This document shows positions 11,501 through 23,500 of a DNA stretch of 64,000 bases, in pieces. The stretch's first letter is position 1; each line of letters opens with the position of its first letter. Position numbers and translations under genes: made by a program. This DNA is from Conchocele bisecta (Eukaryota > Mollusca > Bivalvia > Lucinida > Thyasiridae), in NCBI GenBank assembly GCA_029237695.1, contig CM055265.1, positions 214,288,506 to 214,352,505 of the forward strand. The letters run 5' to 3'. A model generated the notes under the pieces. The model was not told where the DNA came from and did not search any database. It worked only from the letters and a program-made list of their open reading frames with translations.

Positions 11501-14500
11501 ATATTCAGAAATCATTCATTGAGAAAATGTTCATGTGAGAATAGCAACAGGGGAATGTCGAGAGCTCAAATACACAGTGCGCGGATAGGTTTACACCGCG
11601 CACCTGTTGTAAATTGGGTGGAAATGTGACGTGGTGTCGATAATGACGAAACCACGCGCCAGTTAGTGGCACGATCCCACCAGGAAACGGAGAACGGTGC
11701 ACGGTACTATATGGCGCCGCTTTCCTGTAATAAAGCTGTCCATGTACCAATCCATACCATACAACCAATATTCGTGTTTCTAGTATCGGGTTGCATAGGG
11801 TAAACCAGGATAGCAGTTATCTTTGTCACTATTTGTTAACCAAATTCTATTCCGAGAACACATATTCACCGAATAATCATGTTTCTTGTTTCAGTTTGGA
11901 TAGAGTAATCATCAGTCAGGAAAATGAAGAGTAGATATGATTTCTTGGTTATATAGAAACATGTAACAGAAATGGGACATCGAAACGAGCTCCTTTACCT
12001 AGATAAACTTCCAGGTTTCATTGTAATTATAGTTTAGCCATTGGAACTTTCCTATATACACTGCATATGAATATGATTTATCCCGTCAACACAGTGCGTA
12101 TGTGCCGTGAAACACGGTGCCGTGAAACATTTTTGATATCCAGTCAATACAATTTTTGCATTTTACAGCCATTTGTAGGTGTTAACGGGATAAATAGAAT
12201 AGTAGGTTAGTGCGGTGAATGGGAAAACATATCTGGCGCGGCACGGAAACGGGATGTGCTCGGCAGAGCCTCGCCCATCCCGTTTCCTGAGCCTTGCCAG
12301 ATATTTTTTCCCATTCACGGCACTAACCTACTATTCTCTATATGAATATGATATGAATACCCACGGACACGTCACTGTGCAGAATATCCACGGACACGTC
12401 ACTGTGCAGAATATCCACGGACACGTCACTGTGCAGAATATCCACGGACACGTCACTGTGCAGAAAGATACCACGGACATCCATGTGCGATACACGGACA
12501 CGTCACTGTGCAGAAAGATAGTACGGAGCCCCGCAGGGGACATGGATTTTTTTTTATTAATTCGTTCCCACGAAATAACAATTCGTTCCCCCGAATTAAC
12601 AAGTCGTTCCCTCGAATTTACAATTCGTTCCCTCGAATTAACAATTATTTTCCGCAATTTAACAATTCGTTCCCTCGAATTAACAATTCGTTCCCGCAAT
12701 TTAACAATTCGTTCCCTCGAATTAACAATTAGTTCCCACGATATAACAATTCGTTCCCACGAATACAATTCGTTTCCGTGGGAAATAATTGTTATTTCGT
12801 GGGAACAAATTGTTAAATTGAGGGAACGAATTGTCATTTCGTGGGAACGAATTGTTAATTCTTGGGAACGAATTGTTAAATTGAGGAAACGAATTGTTAA
12901 ACTGAGGGCACGAATCGTTATTTAGGGGAACGAATTCATAAAAAACATAAGTCTACGTCCCACGGGAACGAATTGTTAATTCGTGGGAACTAATTGTTAT
13001 ATCGTGGGAACGAATTGTTAATTCGAGCGAACGAATTGTTAAATTGAGGGAACGAATTGTTAACAAACTAGAAATATGGCCTGTCGGCACACGAATGCCC
13101 CCGCTGGCAGCCAAAGAAAACGAGGCATATTTGATTATAAGCCATTTACAGGCGTGGACGAATGTGGATTTGTCACAGGGCGGTAGAGGAGCATTGGGGC
13201 AATGCGTGTGTGAAATGTGAAGCAGATCCAAGCAAGGAAACAGAAATTATAAGCCATTTACCCGAGCGTTAAGGTTTCGAACGCACCAAGTATGTGACCT
13301 TGACCCTGGGCTTAGTGGGGGCGGGACGAATGTGCATTTGTCACATAGCGATAGGGAACCATTGGAGCAATGCATGTGTGAAATGTGAAGCAGATGCGAG
13401 CAAGGAAACAGAAATTATAAGCCATTTACCCGAGCGTTAAGGTTTCGAACGCACCAAGTATGTGACCTTGACCCTGGGCTTAGCGGGGGCGGGACGAATG
13501 TGGATTTGTCACAGGGTGGCAGCGGACCATTGGAGCAATGCGTGTGTGAAATGTGAAGCAAATCCGAGCAAGGAAACAGAAATGATAAGCCATTTACCGG
13601 AGCGTTAAGGTTTCGGGACGCGTACGTACGTACGGACGCCGGTAACGCTATATGCCCCCCTCACTCCGTACGTTCCATACATAATGCTAGACAATATACT
13701 TCTTGAAGGCACATGCACGTCATTGTAAAATTCGATAAACTGTTTACATAACGACTACACCAGAGGCTAACAATTGGCAGCCTAATTACCACCAACATGT
13801 GGGTGGTGTGACGCTTCTACGTTTCCCATGCGCTAAGTTCTAAAACGAGCACGCCATGAATACAACTTGTACATATTCCACCCTTTGATTTAGTTTGCTT
13901 TGAACAACTAACTGCGTAATGAGTATACAGTAGAATGTACGGAATTTTGTAAACTGCATTGAAATGCTTGGTATGCTCATCCAATAACTTAACCGCCCAG
14001 GTGGGGTGGACCAGGGATTTAGCCAAATGTTAGGGTACTATAATGTGTTTCTAGATGAGCTATAGGTGATGGACAACATCGACACATACATTAAGTCGTC
14101 CTGCGTTACAGACAGAACATTCAGGTTAGGTGCACATATGTCCAAGTATATGCTTTTATTTAATGACTCATCCTTTCTGTACAATACAATGTCCACGAAA
14201 TACTTATTAGCGCGGTCATGCAATGACAGACATAAAGACTAAAGTGAAAATTTCTGCCGCTATGGGCGTTATTTCCCCTTTCATCGATACATACCATGAA
14301 ACCAACATTTGCAAACATTGTACGTGTTGATCCAGATTAGCAAGCTCACAGCCAGCCATCTCACCAGTAGCCTATTTCACCAACATTATAAAGTATACTT
14401 ATCTATCAAAGTATACTTTGAGGGAGAAATTTTCATTTTTTATTATACTGAATTGATTACATTATCACAGCCATTTTGGCTGTGAAAATGTATTAAATTC

Positions 14501-17500
14501 AGTATAATAATTCTGCATACTTTTAATCATCAAATATATGCAGTCGTTAGTTCTATATGAAATAATGTATTTCGGGAAAAATAAATGATTACTCCCTCAA
14601 AGTATACATTGCTAGATAAGTATACTTTGTAATTTTGATGAAATCGGCTACAGGACTTGCGATGTTAGCCTGTATTTTATTTCTTTTGAAAATGATCATT
14701 TCCGAATATATGATTGTATGTTTTCTGATGTAGAGCCGTCGATCCATTACATCTGGCTTTGCAATTGAACAGCCGTACATTATCGCCGGTCGATCACCCT
14801 ACCTTCGTGTTAGCTATGGGGTATCTCTCCGCCAATAATGTGTGCACCACGCCACAAAAACGCCAGTAACACATTTGGCAAGCGTAATTATGATCTAGAT
14901 AATCTTCAACAAGTTCCACGTTCCGGAATTTGAGAGCGGGTACTTCCTGTGCATCAGCAACGCTATGAAACCTTTCCTGCTTAGAAAACACGATTTGGGT
15001 CTCACGTTGTTTATTGGCGGTGTCTTGCCTTCCACAGTTTTTGGGAAATGATACATACCAGAAATGGAATGGAGACAGAACAAACACCTCTTAATATCAT
15101 AAGGTATATGGGACACCGGCTGAGAAAATGTATTTTAAGACGTATGCGAACAGCATAGCTCCTGATCAGCCTGCGCGTCCGCGCAGTCTGATCAGGAACT
15201 ATGTTGCTCGCCATACACCCACTGAAGGAGAATTGCCTAACTACTGGTGATATATAATAGCAAAATAACTAGATATACAGGCACGGAGTTCCATTTTGAG
15301 CTATGAAAGGAGCCACTTACATATTTGTTGCGCGACACGTCAGAGACTGTTCTACACGTCCATGGTGCCAGAGAACAACGGCCCAGATCTTTACTAGTAT
15401 AGAACTATACCAGCTATTCATAACAAATCTTCTGCCAAGCATAATAAACCTGTCGTTCGCATGTTCACCTGTGTGCAATTACAGGTCAGGCGAACAACAT
15501 GGTGCCAGCAAAAAAATTAACAACAGCAACAGTAAAACAACTCCCGGTAATACAATTTACACTCAAAATATTTCTTCAGATGCCTACATCGGCACATTGT
15601 ATATACGAGCGTTTCATTTACATCTAGATGCGCAGTGTGGAAAAACGTTTGTGACCGAACGTTAACATAAAACAAATTGTCGGAGTTTAACTAATGCATA
15701 TATTAGCGAAAATGGGGTGCTCACATTGCTTAAAGTACTAGTATTCACTTATTGTTACAGCGTTTCTTGTTTTAAACGTTTTAACACATTGACACTTGGA
15801 CATGCGATTTAGTTTTGTGTAACACTGTCCGAGTTAGGACATACATTGCTGTTTGAATCCGTCAGTCGCCTGTAACCAAATTAAACACCTCACGAGGTGT
15901 CCAATTTGGTTCCAGGTGACTTTAAGATTCAAACAGGAACCCGACAACCATAGATTCCGTGTCACGAGTTGTGAGATGGCGAGATATCGCTGTCATCAGT
16001 CCAACAACATACATATGCGCTGATAGACGATGATGACCCCACGTCAAACATGTCACATTATACATGGTCCAATAAATACACTGTTGCAATGGGGCGTGCA
16101 ATGTCGTCTCAATGTGTAATTACTGGCAATACAATGGCATATCGTTAGTTTTTGGTGAATCGGCTTACATGGCAATGTCTAACAGGAGTTGTTGCCTGTT
16201 GTGATTTAATGAGGTCATGAATATGTTGTGTATGTTTCAGCGTTGTCAGTGAGATCCCTAACCAAGCAGTTTATCGTAGAATATGTTGTATGTTTCAGTT
16301 CTGACCAAGCGGTTTATCGGGGAATATGTTGTATGTTTCAGCGTTGTCCGTGAGGTTTCTGACCAAGCGCGTTATCGTCGGGGAATATGTTGTATGTTTC
16401 AGCGTTGTCCGTGAGGTTTCTAACCAAGAGCGTTATCGTCGGGGAATATGTTGTATGTTTCAGCGTTGTCTGTGAGGTTCCTAACTAAGCGGTTTATCGG
16501 GGAATAATTTTGTACGTTTCAGCGGGGTTAATATTTTGTGAAGGTTCTCTTTAACCCAAGCGGTTTTTATCGGGGAATATTGTTATATATGTTGCAGCGT
16601 TGTTCCGTGAGGTTTCTAAACCAAGCGGTTATATATTGTCGGGGAATATGTTGGTATTGTTTCAGCGTTTTCAGTTGCGGGTTCTAAGTAAGCGGTTTTC
16701 GGGGTTATGTTATATTTGTTTCAGCGTTGGTCCGTGAGGTTTCCTAACCAACGCGGTTTTTCCGGGGGGAATATGTTTAATATATGTTTAAGCGTTGTCC
16801 GTTGAGGTTCCTAATTCAAGCGGTTTATCGGGGAAATATGGTTATTTATGTTTTTTCAGCGTTAGTCCTGTGAAGGTTCCTAAACAAGCGGTTTATTCGG
16901 GAAATATGGTTATTATGTTTTCAGCCGTTGTTTCAGCGAGGTTCCTAACCAAGCGGTTTATCGGGGAAAGGAAATATTCCTTAATTGTTTTCCAAGCGGT
17001 TTTTAGTCCGTTGGGGAAGGTTCTAATCAAGCATTTATCGGGGAATATGTTTATGTTTCAGCGTTGTCCGTTGAGGTTCCTAATCCAAGCGGTTTTCATC
17101 GGGTAAAATATGTTATATAGTTTCAGCGTTGTCGTGTGAGGATTCCTAACCAAGCGGTTTTATCGGGAAATATGTTATATGGTTTCAGCGTTTGTCTGTG
17201 AGGTTCCTAATCCAACGCGGTTTATCGGGGAAATATGTATTTATGTTTCAGCGTATGTCCGTGAGGTTCCAAACAAGCGGCCTAACAGTCGGTATCGGAT
17301 GTTATATATGTTTCAGCGTTGTCCGTGAGGTTCCTAACCAAGCGGTTTATCGGGGAATATGTTATATATGTTTCAGCGTTGTCCGTGAGGTTCCTAATCA
17401 AGCGGTTTATCGGGAAATATGTTATATTTTTCAGTGTTGTCTGTGAGGTTCCTAACCAAGCGGTTTATCGGGGAATATGTTATATATGTTGCAGCGTTGT

Positions 17501-20500
17501 CCTTGAGGTTTCTAACCAAGCGCGTTATCGTCGGGGAATATGTTGTATGTTTCAGCGTTGTCTGTGAGGTTCCTAAGTAAGCGGTTTATCGGAGAATATG
17601 TTATATATGTTTCAGCGTTGTCCGTGAGGTTTCTAACCAAGCGCGTTATCGTCGGGGAATATGTTGTATGTTTCAGCGTTGTCTGTGAGGTTCCTAATCA
17701 AGCGATTTATCGGGGAATATGTTGTATGTTTCAGTGTTGTCTGTGAGGTTCCTAATCAAGCGGTTTATCGGGGAATATGTTGTATGTTTCAGCGTTGTCT
17801 GTGAGGTTCCTAATCAAGCTATTTATCGGGGAATATGTTGTATGTTTCAGTGTTGTCTGTGAGGTTCCCAATCAAGCTATTTATCGGGGAATATGTTGTA
17901 TGTTTCAGCGTTGTCTGTGAGGTTCCTAACCAAGCGGTTTATCGGGGAATATGTTATATATGTTTCAGCGTTGTCCGTGAGGTTTCTATCCAAGCGCGTT
18001 ATCGTCGGGGAATATGTTGTATGGTTCAGCGTTGTCTGTGAGGTTCCTATTCAAGCAGTTTATCGGGGAATATGTTATATATGTTTCAGCGTTGTCCGTG
18101 AAGTTTCTAACCAAGCGCGTTATCGTCGGGGAATATGTTGTATGTTTCAGCGTTGTCTGTGAGGTTCCTAATCAAGCGATTTTATCGGGGAATATGTTGT
18201 ATGTTTCAGCGTTGTCCGTGAGGTTTCTAACCAAGCGCATTATCGTCGGGGAATATGTTGTATGTTTCAGTGTTGTCTGTGGGGTTCCTAATCAAGCTAT
18301 TTATTGGGGAATATGTTGTATGTTTCAGCGTTGTCCGTGATGTTCCTAACCAAGCGGTTTATCGGGGAATATGTTATTCGTTTCAGCGTTGTCTGTGAGG
18401 TTCCTAACTAAGCGGTTTATCGGGGAATATGTTATACGTTTCAGTGTTGTCTGTGAGGTACCTAACTAAGCGGTTTATCGGGGAATAATGTTATATATGA
18501 ACCTTCAAGCGTTGGGGTCCGTGAGTTTCCTTTTAAAACAAGCGGTTTATCGGGGAATATGTTATACGTTTCAGTGTTGTCTGTGAGGTACCTAACTAAG
18601 CGGTTTATCGGGGAATATGTTATATATGCTTCAGCGTTGTCCGTGAGGTTTCTAAACAAGCGGTTTATCGGGGAATATGTTGTATGTTTCAGCGTTGGCC
18701 GTGAGGTTTCTAAACAAGCGGTTTATCGGGGAATATGTTGTATGTTTCAGCGTTGTCCGTGAGGTTCCTAACCAAGCGGTTTATAGGGGAATACGACGCC
18801 TCGGTGGAGTCCAAGTACAAGTATAGCGCCGTCGTGGACAGTGAACAGGTCGCCTTCGAGGTGCTGGACACCAGATCGGTCGTAAGTACATGTCGGTCAT
18901 ATGTGGCTATGACTGGAGACAATGGTGCCTATGGTATTTGTGATATAAGTAAGTGCTTTGATTTAACGACAGTACTGGCTCGACGACCTTGCAAGTCGGG
19001 ACCGACTATTTAAGTCCCCATCCGATAGGACTAGGCTAGCACGAAGTTGTCTTGCCCATGGACACGCCGAATCGGCCATTTGCAGCAGTTGATGTGAGAA
19101 TCTAACTGTGGGGGGGGGGGGGGGGGGGGGGGAGGTCTCCTGATGCGTCACCTGAACAAAATAATATTTTCAACAGATTATAAAGTATGGTCATTGCACA
19201 TCAAAACTAAATGCAGAGACTAAATAGTAATGTCCGTTAACATTTTAAGGAAAAACGGTTATCGCCCCTGATATTAGTGTGGAAATTTAGATCAGATATA
19301 AAATGTATAATAATACCAATCAATACGTGTGGTAGTGGTGAATGAATGTTTATTTTGCCAGAAAATGCCTCAGAGGATGTCTCTGATATACAGAACAGTT
19401 TGTGCCTACTGAGTGGGCATGTACCTTTATAAGAATTTCGGGTGTTTTATTGATGGAATGGCGAAGATTGTAGATCCTAATCAGACTATGCGAATGCACG
19501 GATACAATAAACCAGACTTGCAAAGTATATTTTCTGGTCGTTGCGTTAGGGGTTTATCATGGATCTCTTGTATTTTGCACACAGTCAAGGAAATATACAA
19601 CCACCATGTTGCATTTGTCACACAAATCCCTACGGAGCCCCACAGGGGAGCAGACTTTTTTTTTATTAATTCTTTCCCACGAAATAACAATTTGTTCCCT
19701 CAATTTAACAATTCGTTCGTTCGAATTAACAATTAGTTCCCTCAATTTAACAATTAGTTCCCACGAAATAACAATTCGTTCCCACGGGAACGAATTGTTA
19801 ATTCGTGGGAACGAATTGTTAATTCGTGGGAACGAATTGTTAATTCGTGGGAACGAGTTGCTATATCGCGGGAACGAATTGTTAATTGTTATACCCTGCG
19901 GTGCTGCGTAAAACCCAAGGTTATCGCATTGGATAAATCTGTTAGTGGTAGAATTCCCTGACGCAATTGTTAGATTTTATAAATCAAGGTCTTTTTACTT
20001 CGGAATGCACCGTACTATGCCAATTAGCATCAAACCTCCCACATTGAATTGTTTGACAAACGGCATGTGCCGTGTAGCCGATCGGAATGTAATTTATAAC
20101 TAACCCAACGTCTCGGCTTCATCAAACAATTATGCAACAACTGTTTAGGTGCGTCATCTGCCATAAAACACGGTATAAAACTCGGAGAAACCCGTATATA
20201 TCTTGTACAAGTATGTGCTTTGTCGACTCGCCGACTGGTGCAGCTAAGCCAAAAATTCTCGCCATTTAACCCTCTAATGCTGAATTGATTTTTTATCGTC
20301 TGCTGTTTATTTTCTATTTTCCAATCTTTGACAGCACTTTAGAATCATTTCCATTCTAAAGTGCATTTGTTCTTAATAATGATTCTTAAGTCTACCAACT
20401 ACTGGTTTTGTTGAGAAAAATGGAAAATATAAAATAAAAAGCAGACGACAATTTTTGGTACCCGATTTGTTTTAGGGTGTCCGGCTTAGAGAGGCTTAGA

Positions 20501-23500
20501 GAGGATTCACTGTAAATCAGACACTTGATCATTCTGAGCCGTAGTTGTGTGCTCTGTGATCATGAACAGACATTATCAAATGAGATGAATTACCAAGAAA
20601 CTCATAAAAAATAAGATCACAAGTGTTTTCTTGGTGTCCGGTTTAGAGAGGTTCCACTGTAGTAGTAAGTGGACCATCTATTCTGGGTCTTAGGGCCCAG
20701 CTGCAAGAGTTGCCTACGATATGTTTACGAGAGGAGAGTATTGCAGCGAGGTAGCAATGTTGTTTCTACTAAGGGCCCTGGGGCCCGTTTCACTAAACTC
20801 CGTACGACTAAAATGTTCGTAAGTGCAAATATAGGATCGTCTGGGAATATCAATTGATGGATTTACATGTATTGAGCATAGGCTGCATATGCACCCTATG
20901 CTCAATAAATGTAAATCCAATAATTGTTTACAAGAAAACATTGTTAATGTGAAATTTACAGACTATCATACTTTTGCACTTACGAACTTTACTGAAACGG
21001 CCCCAAAATATACGTAAAATGGTAATTTACGAGGTTTGCGAGTCAGTGGATAATAATTGGATATTCTTGGAATCAGTGCTCATGTGTTGCTGCTGCTGCT
21101 GTCGAGTTATTCGCCATTGAGCCCCTACTATACTGGGACAACAACACGAGCAGGTATGTCCATTCTGATCAAGTATAGAACACGATTATACGGGGAGATC
21201 GGTGGTAATGAACATTACAAAACACGACATGTTCGGGGTGTGAGTTGTCAAACATTACGATCAGGGAATTTGCGGATCTCATCAGCTTCTTCACCAACCG
21301 TACATGATTGGCAATGCAATAAAACCTCTCTAACCCGGCACAGATAAAGATTAGTTGTAGTTCATTTCCATTGCCCTTTATCTCCGATATAATTATGATG
21401 ATGTCTGTTCATGCTCACAACGCCAACACGCATGTCTTGAAATAGTCATCTGCCTGTTTTACAGTGGAAAATCTCTCAACCGGACACACTGGGTACATCT
21501 GGTTTAGAGAGGTTCCACTGTATACAAATAAGAAACAGCACACCCAAAGGAGACACAGGAGCCAGGGGAAACCAAAATGTAATATTTTTAGGACCAACTA
21601 TATACCTGATCATCGTTTGATTCAACGATAATTGCTTCGTAAATGTGATGGAATATATGCACAACATATATTTGAACATTGCCTCTTTACTGTATCCTAT
21701 ACGGCACATGGGGTGGCCAAGTCGGCCATCGTTGTGTGTTCCAGCCATCAGCCAGATTCACCTGTTCTGCCGTTTGACAAATAACTCAAAATGTGAAGTA
21801 GAACATAATATGTAATGTAGCTAATCACATGTAGAAAAACCAGGAGAACGGACTCCTATCAATTATATTAGACCAAACTGTAAACTATGTCAGTTTTCTG
21901 GACAGGTTTGTGCCTGTGTTTTTAACAACATGAACCACCCTTATAAAGAGCTTCATACACAGACAATCGCACAGTGAATCACTTTTACCTGGCAAACCAC
22001 ACAACACATACCATATATACCCACTACTGTACTCTGTTATTAGCTATCAAATCCAGTGACATGTAAACAGTTACCTGAGTGTATTGTCCCTGGTGTATAC
22101 TCACCTACTATGCGAGTAAATATGGCTTTACCTATGGGTAACGTGTACACTAACATAGGCTATGCACCAGATTGGAAAGTTTATTTTGAGATTGATGAGA
22201 GAAATTCTCAGATATATTGTCTTTTGTATAGTTTGCTGGCATAATATGTATAGCTTGCCGTTGTCATATCTGTCTATTATGTTTGCACCAAATTTTATTT
22301 GGTTTACTGTCATATTATTTGCTGTATGTGTCAAACGCACGAAGTGGTGAAACTGCACGATGGCTTGTACATACAAAGATGGCAGGGATGGCAACTCAAT
22401 GCTCCATATAGTATACAGTAACAAGTAACAAGACAATATTCACATATGTTATATTCATAGATCACATCACTCTTATGAAGCAATTAGCATTGAAGTCAAG
22501 TGTATCTATCTATTACCTAATAGACCATACAAAATAGAGAAGCACGAGGCGGTAATAATCACAGTCTTGAACAGGCCCCCGGTGGGTGCTCGCTAAGGAA
22601 TGACAATACATCAACACCTCAAACACTGCTTGCATTGCAATAATGGTCACACAGTGCATAACCTCGTGATCCCATACCCAGTAGTCGAGATTTCATCAAA
22701 ATTGCAAAGTATACTTATCTAGCAAAGTATACTTTGAGGGAGTCGTACCGAAATGCATTATTGTATATAGAACTAACAACTGCATATATTTGATGATTAA
22801 AAGTATGAAGAATTATTATACTGAATGTATTACATTATCACAGCCAAAATGGCTGTGATATTGTAATAAATTCAGTATAATAAAAAATAATAAATGTATC
22901 CTTAAATTGAAAATGTCTCCCTCAAAGTATACTTTGCTAGATAAGTATACTTTGCAATGTTGGTGAAATAGGCTACTGGTATAAGCCACATTGTATGGAA
23001 GCTTCTCTAATAACGGCACGGTCCAGTCCAATATACAGCTCATTATTGCTTCTCTTATAAAGGCACGGTCCAGTCCAATATACAGCTCATTAGTGTACGA
23101 CTGTCTTCTCCCCGGGAGCCACATCAATTTGTCACGCTGCCATATACACACTACATATGATAGAAGTCACACTTGGGGAACACCGGGAACCAAACAATTG
23201 GAAATCGCTGGATGTTATTTTATGCAGTAAAATGTCTTTGATCACAACCACTGTACGTTTCCATTGCATTAAACATAACACAAACAAGACATTCAAGTTT
23301 GCAAATATAGTATTAAAGTGTCAGCACCAATGCCCGCTCGTGACGTGAAACAACTTACGGTACTGATTAGGATATGGTGCACCAGTCGCACGAGAAAACG
23401 CACTATTTGTAATTGTACTTATTTCTAATTGTACTTAGGATATGCACGTTCAATAATGCAGTTACGTCTCACAACATGTGTATATACATACATACATACT

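Noticed and set aside
12215..12925. 236-codon open frame
   Set aside because: It runs through a 27-bp tandem repeat and a foldback array, both explaining the absence of stops.
16795..18340. A series of small proteins repeating ALSVRFLTKRFIGEY as tandem genes
   Set aside because: Each unit is a splice acceptor plus exon start; the frames shift between units and no P-loop, G4 or G5 motif accompanies any unit except the true exon 2.
16220..18780. CRISPR-like array
   Set aside because: Repeats are contiguous with no unique spacers and the context is a eukaryotic gene.
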